A stretch of DNA of 22,384 bases from BPIH01 sp042408535 (GTDB taxonomy: Bacteria; Chloroflexota; Limnocylindria; Limnocylindrales; CSP1-4): positions 1-22,384 of the forward strand of contig JBHORA010000221.1 of the NCBI GenBank assembly GCA_042408535.1, written 5' to 3'. Position 1 is the first letter of the stretch; the number at the start of each line of letters is the position of its first letter. The notes under the pieces were generated by a model that saw only the letters and a program-made list of their open reading frames with translations, searched no databases and was not told where the DNA came from. A program made the translations under genes and the position numbers. Positions 14,265-21,017 of the stretch are shown one piece after another.

Positions 14265-14741
14265 CTACTCGAGGGGCGCGATCTCGACCGCCTCACCCTC
14301 GAAAGCGCGGACGGCGGCGCGGTAGGCGGCCGGCACTGGGACCGGTCGGCGGGTCGTCGTGTCGACGAGGACGAGGGTGAGGTGGGCGGTGCACATGAGG
14401 ACGTCGTCGGGGATGCGGACGGCGGCACATTCGGCGGTGACCGAGCTTCGGCCGATCCGCACCGTCCGCGTGAAAACCTCGAGGAGGTCGTCGAAGCGGG
14501 CAGGAGCGACGTACTCGACGGCGATGGCTCGCATGACGAACTGGGCCGGGCCGTGCCAGAGGTCGAGGAGACCGAGATGGCGATGGTACTCGAGGCGAGC
14601 CTGGTCGAAGTACGGGAGGTAGCGGCCGTAGTAGACGACGCCCTGGGCGTCGGTGTCGCTGAAGGAGACCCGGGCGAGGGCGGAGTAGCGAAAGGGAGGC
14701 CGACGGTCGGTAACCCGGCCGGTCTCGAGGCTCGGCGTCAT
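14265..14741 (-). CDS. Acyl-CoA thioesterase, hotdog fold (4HBT/YbgC type)
   Basis: The 158-residue length is typical of the family. The N-terminal hotdog signature FSDTDAQGVVYYGRYLPYFDQARLEY (split here as FSDTDAQGVVYYGRYL and PYFDQARLEY) contains the family's catalytic Asp loop and the start of the hot-dog helix. Strands such as FVMRAIAVEYVAPARFDD and LMCTAHLTLVLVDTTTRRPV follow. Enzymes of this fold hydrolyse acyl- or aroyl-CoA thioesters in the cytoplasm; the substrate is not evident from the sequence. The ATG is preceded at 6 nt by TACGCT and lacks a ribosome binding site, so it is probably leaderless. It is divergent from the macro-domain gene with 85 bp between them. The 19-bp repeat array begins 23 bp beyond its stop. 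Confidence 0.85.
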   Translation of the reverse strand: MTPSLETGRVTDRRPPFRYSALARVSFSDTDAQGVVYYGRYLPYFDQARLEYHRHLGLLDLWHGPAQFVMRAIAVEYVAPARFDDLLEVFTRTVRIGRSSVTAECAAVRIPDDVLMCTAHLTLVLVDTTTRRPVPVPAAYRAAVRAFEGEAVEIAPLE

Positions 14742-14747
14742 GGACGG

Positions 14748-14753
14748 AGCGTA
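14748..14753 (-). promoter_or_regulatory. Putative -10 box (TACGCT) of the thioesterase gene, leaderless type
   Basis: On the minus strand TACGCT ends 6 nt before the ATG, the same spacing as TACACT before the acetolactate synthase gene. No Shine-Dalgarno sequence is present. Confidence 0.45.
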
Positions 14754-14811
14754 GCCGCCGCGGTGCGTCCCCGCTCGTCAGCTGCCCTCATCCGTCGGGC
14801 CGTGACCGGGG

Positions 14812-14817
14812 TACGAT
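14812..14817 (+). promoter_or_regulatory. Putative -10 box (TACGAT) of the macro-domain gene, leaderless type
   Basis: TACGAT ends 9 nt before the ATG at 14827 with no ribosome binding site between. It is back to back with the thioesterase box across a gap of about 58 bp. Confidence 0.45.
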
Positions 14818-14826
14818 CGAGCGGCC

Positions 14827-15375
14827 ATGGACGAGATCGTCATCGGGGGCCGGATCCTCGCCCTCACCGTCGGCGACATCACGACCGTCCCCGCGGACGC
14901 CATCGTCAACGCCGCGAACAGCGCCCTCGCCGGTGGTGGTGGCGTCGACGGGGCCATCCACCGGGCCGGCGGGCCGTCGATCATGGCCGAGCTCCGAGCT
15001 CGCTACACCGGCTGCCCGACGGGGAGCGCCGTCGTCACCGCCGCCGGGAACCTGCCCGCCCGCTGGGTCATCCACGCCGTCGGTCCCCGCTGGCAGGGCG
15101 GCGGCCGCGGCGAGGCGGGACTGCTCGCCTCGGCCTACCGGACCGCCTTCGGTCTCGCCGAGGAGCTCGGAGCCCGGACGGTCACCTTCCCGGCGATCAG
15201 CGCCGGTATCTACGGCTATCCCCTCGAAGAGGCAGCCAGGATCGCCCTGGAGACGATCGCCGAGTGCCTCTCGGGGGCGACCGTCGTCGAGCGGGCGACC
15301 TTCGTCCTCTTCTCGCCGGACACGTACCGAGTCTTCGCCCGGGCCCTGCGCCAGCTCCCGCCTGCCGGTGCCTGA
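14827..15375 (+). CDS. Macro-domain protein, probable O-acetyl-ADP-ribose deacetylase
   Basis: This is a single-domain macro protein of 182 residues, the usual size for MacroD-type enzymes such as YmdB. These bind ADP-ribose and remove O-acetyl or mono-ADP-ribosyl groups. The signatures are GDITTVPADAIVNAANSALA (16-35) with NAAN, GGGGVDGAIHRAGG (36-49) including the conserved Asp, CPTGSAVVTAAG, and the phosphate loop PAISAGIYGYP (122-132). The residues that define the MacroD active site (Asn and Asp) are present. It stands alone, divergent from the thioesterase and convergent with the UPF0173 hydrolase. No sirtuin or ADP-ribosyltransferase partner is visible. Confidence 0.92.
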   Translation: MDEIVIGGRILALTVGDITTVPADAIVNAANSALAGGGGVDGAIHRAGGPSIMAELRARYTGCPTGSAVVTAAGNLPARWVIHAVGPRWQGGGRGEAGLLASAYRTAFGLAEELGARTVTFPAISAGIYGYPLEEAARIALETIAECLSGATVVERATFVLFSPDTYRVFARALRQLPPAGA

Positions 15376-15377
15376 GT

Positions 15378-15400
15378 GAGGCGGCGCCTCGGGGATCCCC
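15378..15400. terminator. Candidate terminator between convergent macro and UPF0173 genes
   Basis: Directly after the macro-domain stop, GAGGC-GGC-GCCTC (15378-15390) can form a small hairpin, followed at once by the perfect 10-bp palindrome GGGGATCCCC (15391-15400). The position is right for a bidirectional terminator, but no T-run follows on either strand. Confidence 0.3.
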
Positions 15401-15443
15401 CATCGGGCGGCGATCCACGAGCCCGGACCCCACGTGGACGAGA

Positions 15444-16175
15444 TCAGGCGAGGGTGCCGCCCGGCTCGAGCTCGTGGACGGTGACGTCGGTCAGTCCTCG
15501 GCTCCGAAGTTCGGTCCGGAGCTCCGTTGGCGTGCCGGCCAGGACAGGGAAGGTCCCGTAGTGGATCGGCAGGACGTGCTTCACCCCGAGGAGCTCGACG
15601 GCGAGGGCGGCCTCCCGGGGTCCCATCGTGTAATGGCCGCCGATCGGCAGGATCGCTAGCTCCGGCCGGTAGAGCTCGCCGATGAGGCGCATGTCACCGA
15701 AGACATTCGTGTCGCCGGCGTGGTAGAAGCGGAAGCCGTTCTCGACCTCGACGACGAAGCCGGCCGGCTCGCCGAGGTAGAGCGGAACGTTCGCCTGCGG
15801 GTTCCAGTCGCCAGCCGAGTGGTCCGCGCTCGTCATCGTGACCCGAAGTCCGGCCGCCTCGACGGTGCCGCCCTTGTTCATGCCAACGATCCGATCCGTG
15901 CTCTCGGGGCTTTGCGCCGCAGCCCAGAGGGAGCACTCGTGGATCGTTGGCCAGACCGGCTTGAAGCGCCGGGCGAGCTCGATGGCGTCGCCGAGATGGT
16001 CGCCGTGGCCGTGGGTGACGAGGAGGACGTCGCAGCGCTCGACGCCCGAGGCCGGCTTCGGACTCTTCGGATTCCCGAACCAGGGATCGATGAGGACGGT
16101 CCGGCCGCCCGGGGTCCGGACCTCGACGCAGGCATGACCGTACCAGGTGAAGGACGTGTCGCGATCGAGACTCAT
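15444..16175 (-). CDS. UPF0173-type metal-dependent hydrolase (metallo-beta-lactamase fold)
   Basis: The 243-residue protein has the five metal-ligand motifs of the MBL fold: THGHGDHLGD (54-63), SADHSAG (117-122), YHAGDTN (151-157), GGHYTMGP and PIHYGTFP. The GGHYTMGP and HYGTFP blocks are characteristic of the UPF0173/YtkL-like subfamily. A dinuclear metal hydrolase is therefore expected in the cytoplasm, but the physiological substrate of this subfamily is not known to me. The ATG at 16175 has GGAGGTG four bases upstream, one of the strongest ribosome binding sites in the window. It is divergent from the membrane-protein gene with only 50 bp between the two start codons. Confidence 0.9.
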   Translation of the reverse strand: MSLDRDTSFTWYGHACVEVRTPGGRTVLIDPWFGNPKSPKPASGVERCDVLLVTHGHGDHLGDAIELARRFKPVWPTIHECSLWAAAQSPESTDRIVGMNKGGTVEAAGLRVTMTSADHSAGDWNPQANVPLYLGEPAGFVVEVENGFRFYHAGDTNVFGDMRLIGELYRPELAILPIGGHYTMGPREAALAVELLGVKHVLPIHYGTFPVLAGTPTELRTELRSRGLTDVTVHELEPGGTLA

Positions 16176-16188
16176 GCTGCACCTCCGG

Positions 16189-16217
16189 CGGACATCGTAG
16201 TCGGGTCGGCCTACACT
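16189..16217. promoter_or_regulatory. Overlapping divergent promoters between the hydrolase and membrane-protein genes
   Basis: On the plus strand CGGACA (16189-16194), a 17-bp spacer and TACACT (16212-16217) precede the GTG at 16226 by 8 nt. On the minus strand TACGAT (16199-16194) serves the hydrolase gene. The two -10 boxes are only 12 bp apart, so polymerase bound at one should hinder the other. Confidence 0.5.
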
Positions 16218-16225
16218 GTTCGGCC

Positions 16226-17071
16226 GTGCCCGCTGCGCAGATCGCCTCGAACCTCGCCTTCGTCAACTGGACCGTCCTCGCCAGCCTCGCCGTGGGAACG
16301 CTCGGCAGCGTCGTCTTCCTCCGGCGCCGCTCGACGGCGACAACGGGCTACCTCGCCTTCGCTGCGGCCTGCGCCGTCGCCTTCGGGTTCCTCGCCTGGC
16401 TGGCCGACGGCGCCCTCCCGGCGACGATCGATGGTTCGCCGATCGCCGTCGATCCGGCCTGGACGACACCTCGCCGGGTTGCCCTGGCCGTCCTCGTCGT
16501 CGTCGCCGCTGCGACCTCGGTCGCCGTCGCCCGCGGCCGCTCCCTCGGCCGTCTCGGCCCCGTCGGGCTCGCGAACGGCGGCCTCGCCCTCGCCGCCGCC
16601 GCCCTTGCCTGGGGCGGCTCGCCGCTCGGGAGCTCCCTCCTCTTCCTCCAGCTCGCCCTCCTCGCCGCGGCGACGGGCGGCGCCTTTTCGGCCATGGTCC
16701 TCGCCCATTGGTACCTCGTGACGCCTCGCCTCCCCGAGGGGCCGCTCGTCCTCCTGGCCCGAGGTCTCATCGGCGTCGTCGCCGCCCAGCTCGGCCTCTT
16801 CCTCGTCGCCGGTGCCCTCGGTCTCGGTGTCCCAGGAGGCGCTGCTGCGGCCGGTTTCGGCGTCCTCGTCGGGCCGTGGGCCTTCTTCGTCTGGCTCCGG
16901 CTCGCCATCGGGCTCGTCTTCTCCCTCGTCCTCGTCTGGGCGGCCCTCCAGACGGCCCGGACGCGATCGATGGAATCGGCGACGGGCCTCCTCTACATCG
17001 GCGTCGGCACGATCGCAGCGGGTACCATCCTCGCAGCCGGCTGCTACTTCGGCGGCGGGCTCATCGTGTGA
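16226..17071 (+). CDS. Polytopic membrane protein of unknown function
   Basis: This 281-residue protein is almost entirely hydrophobic, with about eight predicted membrane helices. They lie roughly at 13-33, 42-62, 84-102, 113-130, 136-158, 173-200, 217-248 and 258-280. A conserved-looking His-Trp-Tyr segment (LAHWYLVTPRLPEGPL) at the end of the fifth helix and an Arg after the sixth stand out as possible cofactor or gating positions, but no family signature is recognised. Soluble loops are short, and the longest lies between helices 2 and 3. It begins with GTG, is probably leaderless (TACACT 8 nt upstream) and is followed after 99 bp by the MoaD-MoaE gene. Contact with molybdenum enzymes is only a suggestion from position. 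Confidence 0.75.
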   Translation: MPAAQIASNLAFVNWTVLASLAVGTLGSVVFLRRRSTATTGYLAFAAACAVAFGFLAWLADGALPATIDGSPIAVDPAWTTPRRVALAVLVVVAAATSVAVARGRSLGRLGPVGLANGGLALAAAALAWGGSPLGSSLLFLQLALLAAATGGAFSAMVLAHWYLVTPRLPEGPLVLLARGLIGVVAAQLGLFLVAGALGLGVPGGAAAAGFGVLVGPWAFFVWLRLAIGLVFSLVLVWAALQTARTRSMESATGLLYIGVGTIAAGTILAAGCYFGGGLIV

Positions 17072-17170
17072 GGGCGAAGGCAGGACGAGGGCCGACGCAC
17101 CGGGTCGGGCACGGGGAGGACGGGCACTCGGGCAATCTGAGAGCCGAGGTGGACGAATGAGGCGGCAGCG

Positions 17171-18001
17171 ATGAGCATTCGGGTTCGGGTCCGGCTCTTC
17201 GCCATCCAGCGGGAGCAGACCGGCACGCGCTCCGTCGACCTCGAGCTCGCGGGCGGCTCGACGATCGAGGATGCCTGGGCCGCCCTCGTCGCCCGCTTCC
17301 CCGTCCTCGCCCCCGGGCGATCGTCGGTCCGCTTCGCTCGAAACGGCGGCTATGCCGCCCCGGACGACATCCTTGCCGACGGCGACGAGCTGGCCGTCAT
17401 CCCGCCGGTGAGCGGCGGCGGGGGGGTTGAGGCGCCGTCGGATGGGCGCCGCCGGATTCTGGAGATCCGGACCGAGCCCTTCGAGCCGGCCATCCTCGAG
17501 ACCCTCGCCAAGCGGCTGGCGACCGACGAGGACGGGGCGGTCGTCGGCTTCCTCGGTCGGACACGGTCCAGCCCGGGGACGCCCGCCCCAGGTCAGGAGG
17601 CCGAAGCGGCCCGCCACGCCGGTCGGCGCGTCCTGGAGCTCGAGTATGAAGCCCTCGAGCCGATGGCCGTGGACGTCCTCGAGGCCATCGCCGACGAGAT
17701 CGAAGCGCGCTTCGGCGTCGAGCGCCTCGCCGTCGTCCATCGGGTTGGGCGGGTCCCCCTCGGGGAGCCCTCGATCGCCGTCGTCGCCGTCGCCCCCCAT
17801 CGGGACGCCGCCTTCGCGGCCGCCCGCTACGCCATCGACGAAACGAAGGCGCGGGCCCCGATCTGGAAGGCCGAGCACTTCGCCGACGGGCACATCTGGA
17901 TCGGTGAGCCGGCCCGCGAGGGCCCCCGGAGCGATGCGGCCCCCGAGGGTCCCCGGAGCGATGCGGCCCCCGAGGGTCCCCGGAGCGATCGGGCGCCGTG
18001 A
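17171..18001 (+). CDS. Molybdopterin synthase, MoaD-MoaE fusion
   Basis: This is one 276-residue chain with the two subunits of molybdopterin synthase, which puts two sulfurs into precursor Z during molybdenum cofactor synthesis. The MoaD part (1-85) is a ubiquitin-like fold ending PPVSGGGG (79-85 region). The MoaE part (about 95-245) has GRTR (130-133), the HRVGRVPLGE active-site loop (190-199) and the lysine pair in ETKARAPIWKAEHF (K226, K233). Because MoaD must expose a C-terminal Gly-Gly to receive sulfur, the fused chain should need cleavage after the GGGG, as described for the mycobacterial fusion MoaX. A three-unit repeat EGPRSDAAP tail follows MoaE. The ATG at 17171 follows GAGGCGG. 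Its stop overlaps the GTG of the next gene. Confidence 0.92.
   Translation: MSIRVRVRLFAIQREQTGTRSVDLELAGGSTIEDAWAALVARFPVLAPGRSSVRFARNGGYAAPDDILADGDELAVIPPVSGGGGVEAPSDGRRRILEIRTEPFEPAILETLAKRLATDEDGAVVGFLGRTRSSPGTPAPGQEAEAARHAGRRVLELEYEALEPMAVDVLEAIADEIEARFGVERLAVVHRVGRVPLGEPSIAVVAVAPHRDAAFAAARYAIDETKARAPIWKAEHFADGHIWIGEPAREGPRSDAAPEGPRSDAAPEGPRSDRAP
17918..17998 (+). repeat. In-frame 27-bp tandem repeat at the 3' end of the MoaD-MoaE gene
   Basis: Three consecutive 27-bp units encode EGPRSDAAP, EGPRSDAAP and EGPRSDRAP, the last residues of the protein. The first two differ at a single wobble position. The last unit changes its final codons and runs directly into the overlapping start of the downstream gene. 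Confidence 0.9.
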
Positions 18002-19677
18002 GCGATCTCGGGGTCGGCCTCGATCGCCTCGCGGCCCTGGCCGACGAGATCGCGGCCGAGTGGGCGACTCGTGCCCGAGGGCTGACGACGGCGGGCTGCG
18101 AACGGGCGCTCCTCCGCCTCTTCGGCGTCGACGGTCTCGATCGGGCCGGCCGCCCCCTCGCCTGGTCCGTCGTGGAGCGACATGCTGGCCAGGACCCGGC
18201 TCGCCTCGCCGAGGGGCTCGGCCTCCCCTTCGCGGTCGCCCTCCTCGAGTACGACGTCGAGCCCCAGGAGCTCGCCCTCGACGTCGCCGCCGGAGTCGTC
18301 GACCTCGGGTTCGAGAGCCGGCTCTTGGCCGAGTCGGACCGCCGGGCGACCGCCGAGGCGGAGGCTTCGCGGCTCCTGGCGGCTGCCCTGGAGCGGATCG
18401 ACGCGAACCGGACGGCCCGAACCGAGCTTCGCGGCATTCTCGGCGACACCGCGCAGCCCTGGCTCGGTGTCGTCCTCGATGCCGCCACCGCCGACGAGGC
18501 GCGGCGGGTCGGGCCGGCCGCGGTCCGAGCCGGGGCAGACGTCGTCCTCATCGCCACGCCCTCGGGCCGCGAGCTCGTCGAGCGGCTGAGCGTGGCCGGC
18601 TTCGAGGTCGTCCGCTGGCAGCCCCCGGCGGCAGCTGAAGGTCCCCACCGGCCCGGAACGGCGCACGAGGCGCCGGTCGACCCCCCAGCTCCAGCTGGGA
18701 GCCAGCGCGGCCTCGCCCTCCTTCGTCGCGCCCTCGACGAAGCGGCCGCCGAACGGAGGGCCTACGTCCGCCTCGCCACCTCGGCTCCGGCCTTTGGTGC
18801 CCCGGAGCAGGCCGTCGTGGCCGCCCTCGAGCGGGTGGACATCGTCGTCGCCGATCCCTTCCGCGAGATCGTGGACGAGGGGGTCGATCCGCTGCGGGCG
18901 ATCGCCGATCACGTCTTCGCCCAGCGGCTCGTCCGCCGCGCCGGCGCCCAGCTCCTCCTCGGCCCGGGACCGCTCCTCATTGGCCCCGACCTGGCGAGCG
19001 GCCGGCCGGCGGACGCCGTCGGTCGGCTCGGGCGGGCGATCGCGCTCCTCGCGGTATCGGTCGGCCTGGCCCGCCGAGCCGGGCTCGGGTTGGGCGACAT
19101 CGTCGTCGACGCCGTGCCGCCCTGGCTCGCCGACGAGCCGGAAGCTGCCGACCTGGCCGCGATGGCGGTCGTCATCGAGCGAGTCCTCTTCCCGGACTGC
19201 TCGTTCGCGTTCCGCCAGCCCGCTGCCGCCTCCGGGTTCCTGGGGCCCCGAACGTGGCTCCCGGTCGTGGCGAGCCTCCTCCCGGGGGCAGGCTCGGTCG
19301 GGCTCGTTCTCGTCGAAGAGCGCGAGAGCAGCGGCGTGGCATCGACGGCGAGTGGCCTCCGCGCCGCGGCGGCCGTGGCTGCAGGGCTCGAGACCGTCGC
19401 GGTGCGGTGGCTCGGCGCGAACGAGGGGCACGGGTTGATCCGGCGCGCGACGGCGGCTGGGATGGAGTACCTCGTTGCTCTCCGTCAGCTCGGCCCGGCG
19501 GCGATCAACGAGGGGCTGGCGCGGAGCGGAGGCGACGGACGGCGGGGGAATGCGGGCTTGGTGGCGAGCGTCAGCTTTCCGGCGGCGGGGGTCGTCGATC
19601 GTCCGGTCGGGTTCGGTGGCGAGGCGGTCGTCGCACGGCGTGGCTCCTTCGATCCGCTCGCCCTCTTCGAGCGCTGA
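17998..19677 (+). CDS. Divergent lysine 5,6-aminomutase alpha-subunit-like protein
   Basis: This 559-residue protein resembles the alpha subunit of lysine 5,6-aminomutase (KamD), the TIM-barrel subunit of a B12- and PLP-dependent enzyme. Recalled family features that match in order are an N-terminal helical region with TTAGCERALLRLFGVDGLD (30-48), LERIDANRTARTEL (131-144) before the first strand, RAGADVVLIATPSGREL (177-193), and RRAYVRL, then ALERVDIVVADPF in the barrel core. The segment after the ATPSGREL strand, which in KamD is a conserved glycine-rich stretch, is replaced here by a variable Pro/Ala-rich loop, so substrate or cofactor use may differ. No beta subunit (KamE, with the DxHxxG B12 motif) lies within the window. 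The GTG start overlaps the moaDE stop. Assignment rests on remembered similarity only. Confidence 0.55.
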   Translation: MSDLGVGLDRLAALADEIAAEWATRARGLTTAGCERALLRLFGVDGLDRAGRPLAWSVVERHAGQDPARLAEGLGLPFAVALLEYDVEPQELALDVAAGVVDLGFESRLLAESDRRATAEAEASRLLAAALERIDANRTARTELRGILGDTAQPWLGVVLDAATADEARRVGPAAVRAGADVVLIATPSGRELVERLSVAGFEVVRWQPPAAAEGPHRPGTAHEAPVDPPAPAGSQRGLALLRRALDEAAAERRAYVRLATSAPAFGAPEQAVVAALERVDIVVADPFREIVDEGVDPLRAIADHVFAQRLVRRAGAQLLLGPGPLLIGPDLASGRPADAVGRLGRAIALLAVSVGLARRAGLGLGDIVVDAVPPWLADEPEAADLAAMAVVIERVLFPDCSFAFRQPAAASGFLGPRTWLPVVASLLPGAGSVGLVLVEERESSGVASTASGLRAAAAVAAGLETVAVRWLGANEGHGLIRRATAAGMEYLVALRQLGPAAINEGLARSGGDGRRGNAGLVASVSFPAAGVVDRPVGFGGEAVVARRGSFDPLALFER

Positions 19678-19949
19678 CGTGACCGCCGTCCATGGGTCGG
19701 CGCCGACGGGTCGCTCGTCGGACTGGCGCTCGGCGAGTCTTCGCACTGGCTCCGGCGCCCGACCGGAACGTCGGCCACGGGTCCGCCGGATCGGCCACGG
19801 GTCCGTCGGATCGGCCACGGCAAGACGCCTCGGCACCCGAGGCCGGGCGCCCGAGTCCCGCCTCGGGGCAGCCCGGATCACGTCTCCCAGCCCGGTCCGA
19901 TCGTCGCTTCGTTGCCCCTGACGACTCGTGCCTCGCTCCTCACCTCGCC
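19678..19949. other. Non-coding gap between convergent genes
   Basis: About 270 bp lie between the aminomutase-like gene and the EF-like gene. Apart from the 20-bp repeat at 19771-19820, I see no gene, no strong hairpin and no RNA signature here. Frames that stay open show no recognisable motif. Confidence 0.6.
19771..19820. repeat. Tandem repeat, 20-bp unit, 2.5 copies
   Basis: TCGGCCACGG followed by GTCCGCCGGA or GTCCGTCGGA is repeated with a 20-bp period, ending in a half unit. It lies 94 bp past the stop codon of the aminomutase-like gene, in the gap between convergent genes. Confidence 0.85.
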
Positions 19950-20216
19950 TTACGCCTCGCGGTACACGAGGTCGTGCTCACGGACGTGCTCGGCGACCTT
20001 GATCGCGACGTCGTCACCCGGGTTCGCCCGTTCGACCCGCCGATGCTCGATCTCCATCGACTCGACGGTCTGGACGAGGTCCGTCGTGTGGCCCCGGATG
20101 TGGATGCGCTCCCCGACGGCGAGCGGTGCCCGGAGGCTGAGAGCCGCCACCGAGAGGTGGCTGAAGTAGTGGGTCACGGTGCCGATCGCATCGGCGGGAT
20201 CGTGGCGTTCGGTCAT
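19950..20216 (-). CDS. Translation elongation factor-like small protein (EF-Tu domain 2 fold)
   Basis: This 88-residue protein consists of one beta-barrel similar to domain II of translational GTPases, without a G domain. The characteristic blocks are GTVTHYFSHLSVAALSLRAPL, shown here as GTVTHYF and VAALSLRAPL, then VGERIHIRGHTTDLVQTVES, MEIEHRRVERANPGDDVAIK and VAEHVREHDLVY. This combination is the signature of the small proteins annotated as translation elongation factor-like, whose cellular role is not established. Sequence similarity to barrels that contact the ribosome or tRNA suggests an accessory role in translation, which is inference. The ATG has an extended Shine-Dalgarno sequence, GAGGAGGTGA, four bases upstream. 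A TGCATGCA palindrome lies around its predicted transcription start. Confidence 0.82.
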   Translation of the reverse strand: MTERHDPADAIGTVTHYFSHLSVAALSLRAPLAVGERIHIRGHTTDLVQTVESMEIEHRRVERANPGDDVAIKVAEHVREHDLVYREA

Positions 20217-20229
20217 GGCTCACCTCCTC

Positions 20230-20243
20230 GTGCATGCACCGTA
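20230..20243 (-). promoter_or_regulatory. Putative promoter element and 10-bp palindrome upstream of the EF-like gene
   Basis: On the minus strand TACGGT (20243-20238) could be a -10 box, followed by GTGCATGCAC (20239-20230), a perfect 10-bp palindrome covering the likely transcription start. Such a placement would suit an operator, but no regulator is identified. Confidence 0.3.
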
Positions 20244-20273
20244 CACCTCGGTCCGCGCCGCGTCGAGACCCTC

Positions 20274-20474
20274 CGTGGAGCATCCCGTGGCCAGCCTCGT
20301 CGCCGCTCACCACTCAGGCCGGTCCGACCCGGCCGTCCGCGCCGAGTATCGGATCGCCCACCTCGTCAACAGCTGATCGACGACCTGGTCGCCGCCGACC
20401 CCGATCTCACCGACCAGGACCTCCAGGCCTTCGCCCTCGCCGACGCGAAGATCGAGCTCCGGTTCTCGCCGTAG
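20274..20474 (+). pseudogene. Frameshifted remnant of an unknown small gene
   Basis: Two adjoining frames have the strong C/G third-position bias of real genes here. From GTG 20274 the first frame reads VEHPVASLVAAHHSGRSDPA to YRIAHLVNS and stops at 20376. From about 20370 the next frame continues QLIDDLVAADPDLTDQDLQA to AKIELRFSP and stops at 20474. Joining the two requires one missing base around 20365-20375. The joined protein would be about 66 residues, mostly helical and acidic toward its end. I do not recognise the family. It could equally be two unrelated chance frames or a sequencing error in an intact gene. It is divergent from the EF-like gene. Confidence 0.35.
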
Positions 20475-21017
20475 CGGCCGATCGTCCGGGGCACACCTGC
20501 TGCCTGCTCCTGCTCCGGGCTGCGTTGCCGCTCCGGTCCACATCGCCGTGTCGTTCGCTGGCTGCGGAAGTCGCGGCCGGGCGCTCGACTTGGGAGCGAT
20601 CGTCTGACGCCTCGCCCGCGTCGATACTCTGCCGGCGCTCAGCCCCCGCGCTTCCGCTCGCCGGCTGTTCGGCACCCACCCCTTCGGCTCGATGCCGTCG
20701 CTGAGAGCACGCCGGGGCCGAGTTCAGAGAACACCAAGACGGCCGAATCCTCTGCCGTGAGGGGCCCGGCACCGCAATTCGTTCTCCGTCGCGCACCAAA
20801 GGGGCGCCGAACCGGCCGCATCGGTGTGGTTCCACTGCCGCTCCAGTGTTCTGTGCGCACTGCCCGGCCGCCGCACCAGGACCGACGGAGGGAGGCCGCC
20901 AAAGGCGATTCAGGGACTTGGCACGAGAGAGAGGTCACCGTTACCGCGGTCTTGGCCGCCCTGTCAGCGTGGCCCCGGGAGACGGTAGTGACACCAAAGC
21001 CGTCGTCGGAGGTAGCG
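20475..21017. other. Long non-coding stretch with lower GC
   Basis: About 540 bp lack the third-position bias seen in genes on either strand, and T and A are noticeably more frequent than in the rest of the window. No homologous protein, tRNA or insertion-sequence end is recognised. It holds ACCGCGGT, an 8-bp palindrome at 20943-20950, with GGTCACCGTTACC immediately before and overlapping it, about 70 bp before the matrixin start. A control region for the secreted protease is possible but unsupported. Confidence 0.5.

Noticed and set aside
17827..19881. Long minus-strand frame opposite the aminomutase-like gene
   Set aside because: It has no motifs and is Arg-, Gly- and Glu-rich. The plus-strand frame is coupled to moaDE and shows family features.
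20757..21017. Upstream extension of the matrixin frame
   Set aside because: It would bury the signal peptide about 87 residues inside the protein. The ATG at 21018 has a GGAGG site.
20475..21017. Possible tRNA or integration site in the lower-GC stretch
   Set aside because: I could not find a GTTC-type T-loop with matching stems, nor inverted ends or an integrase gene.
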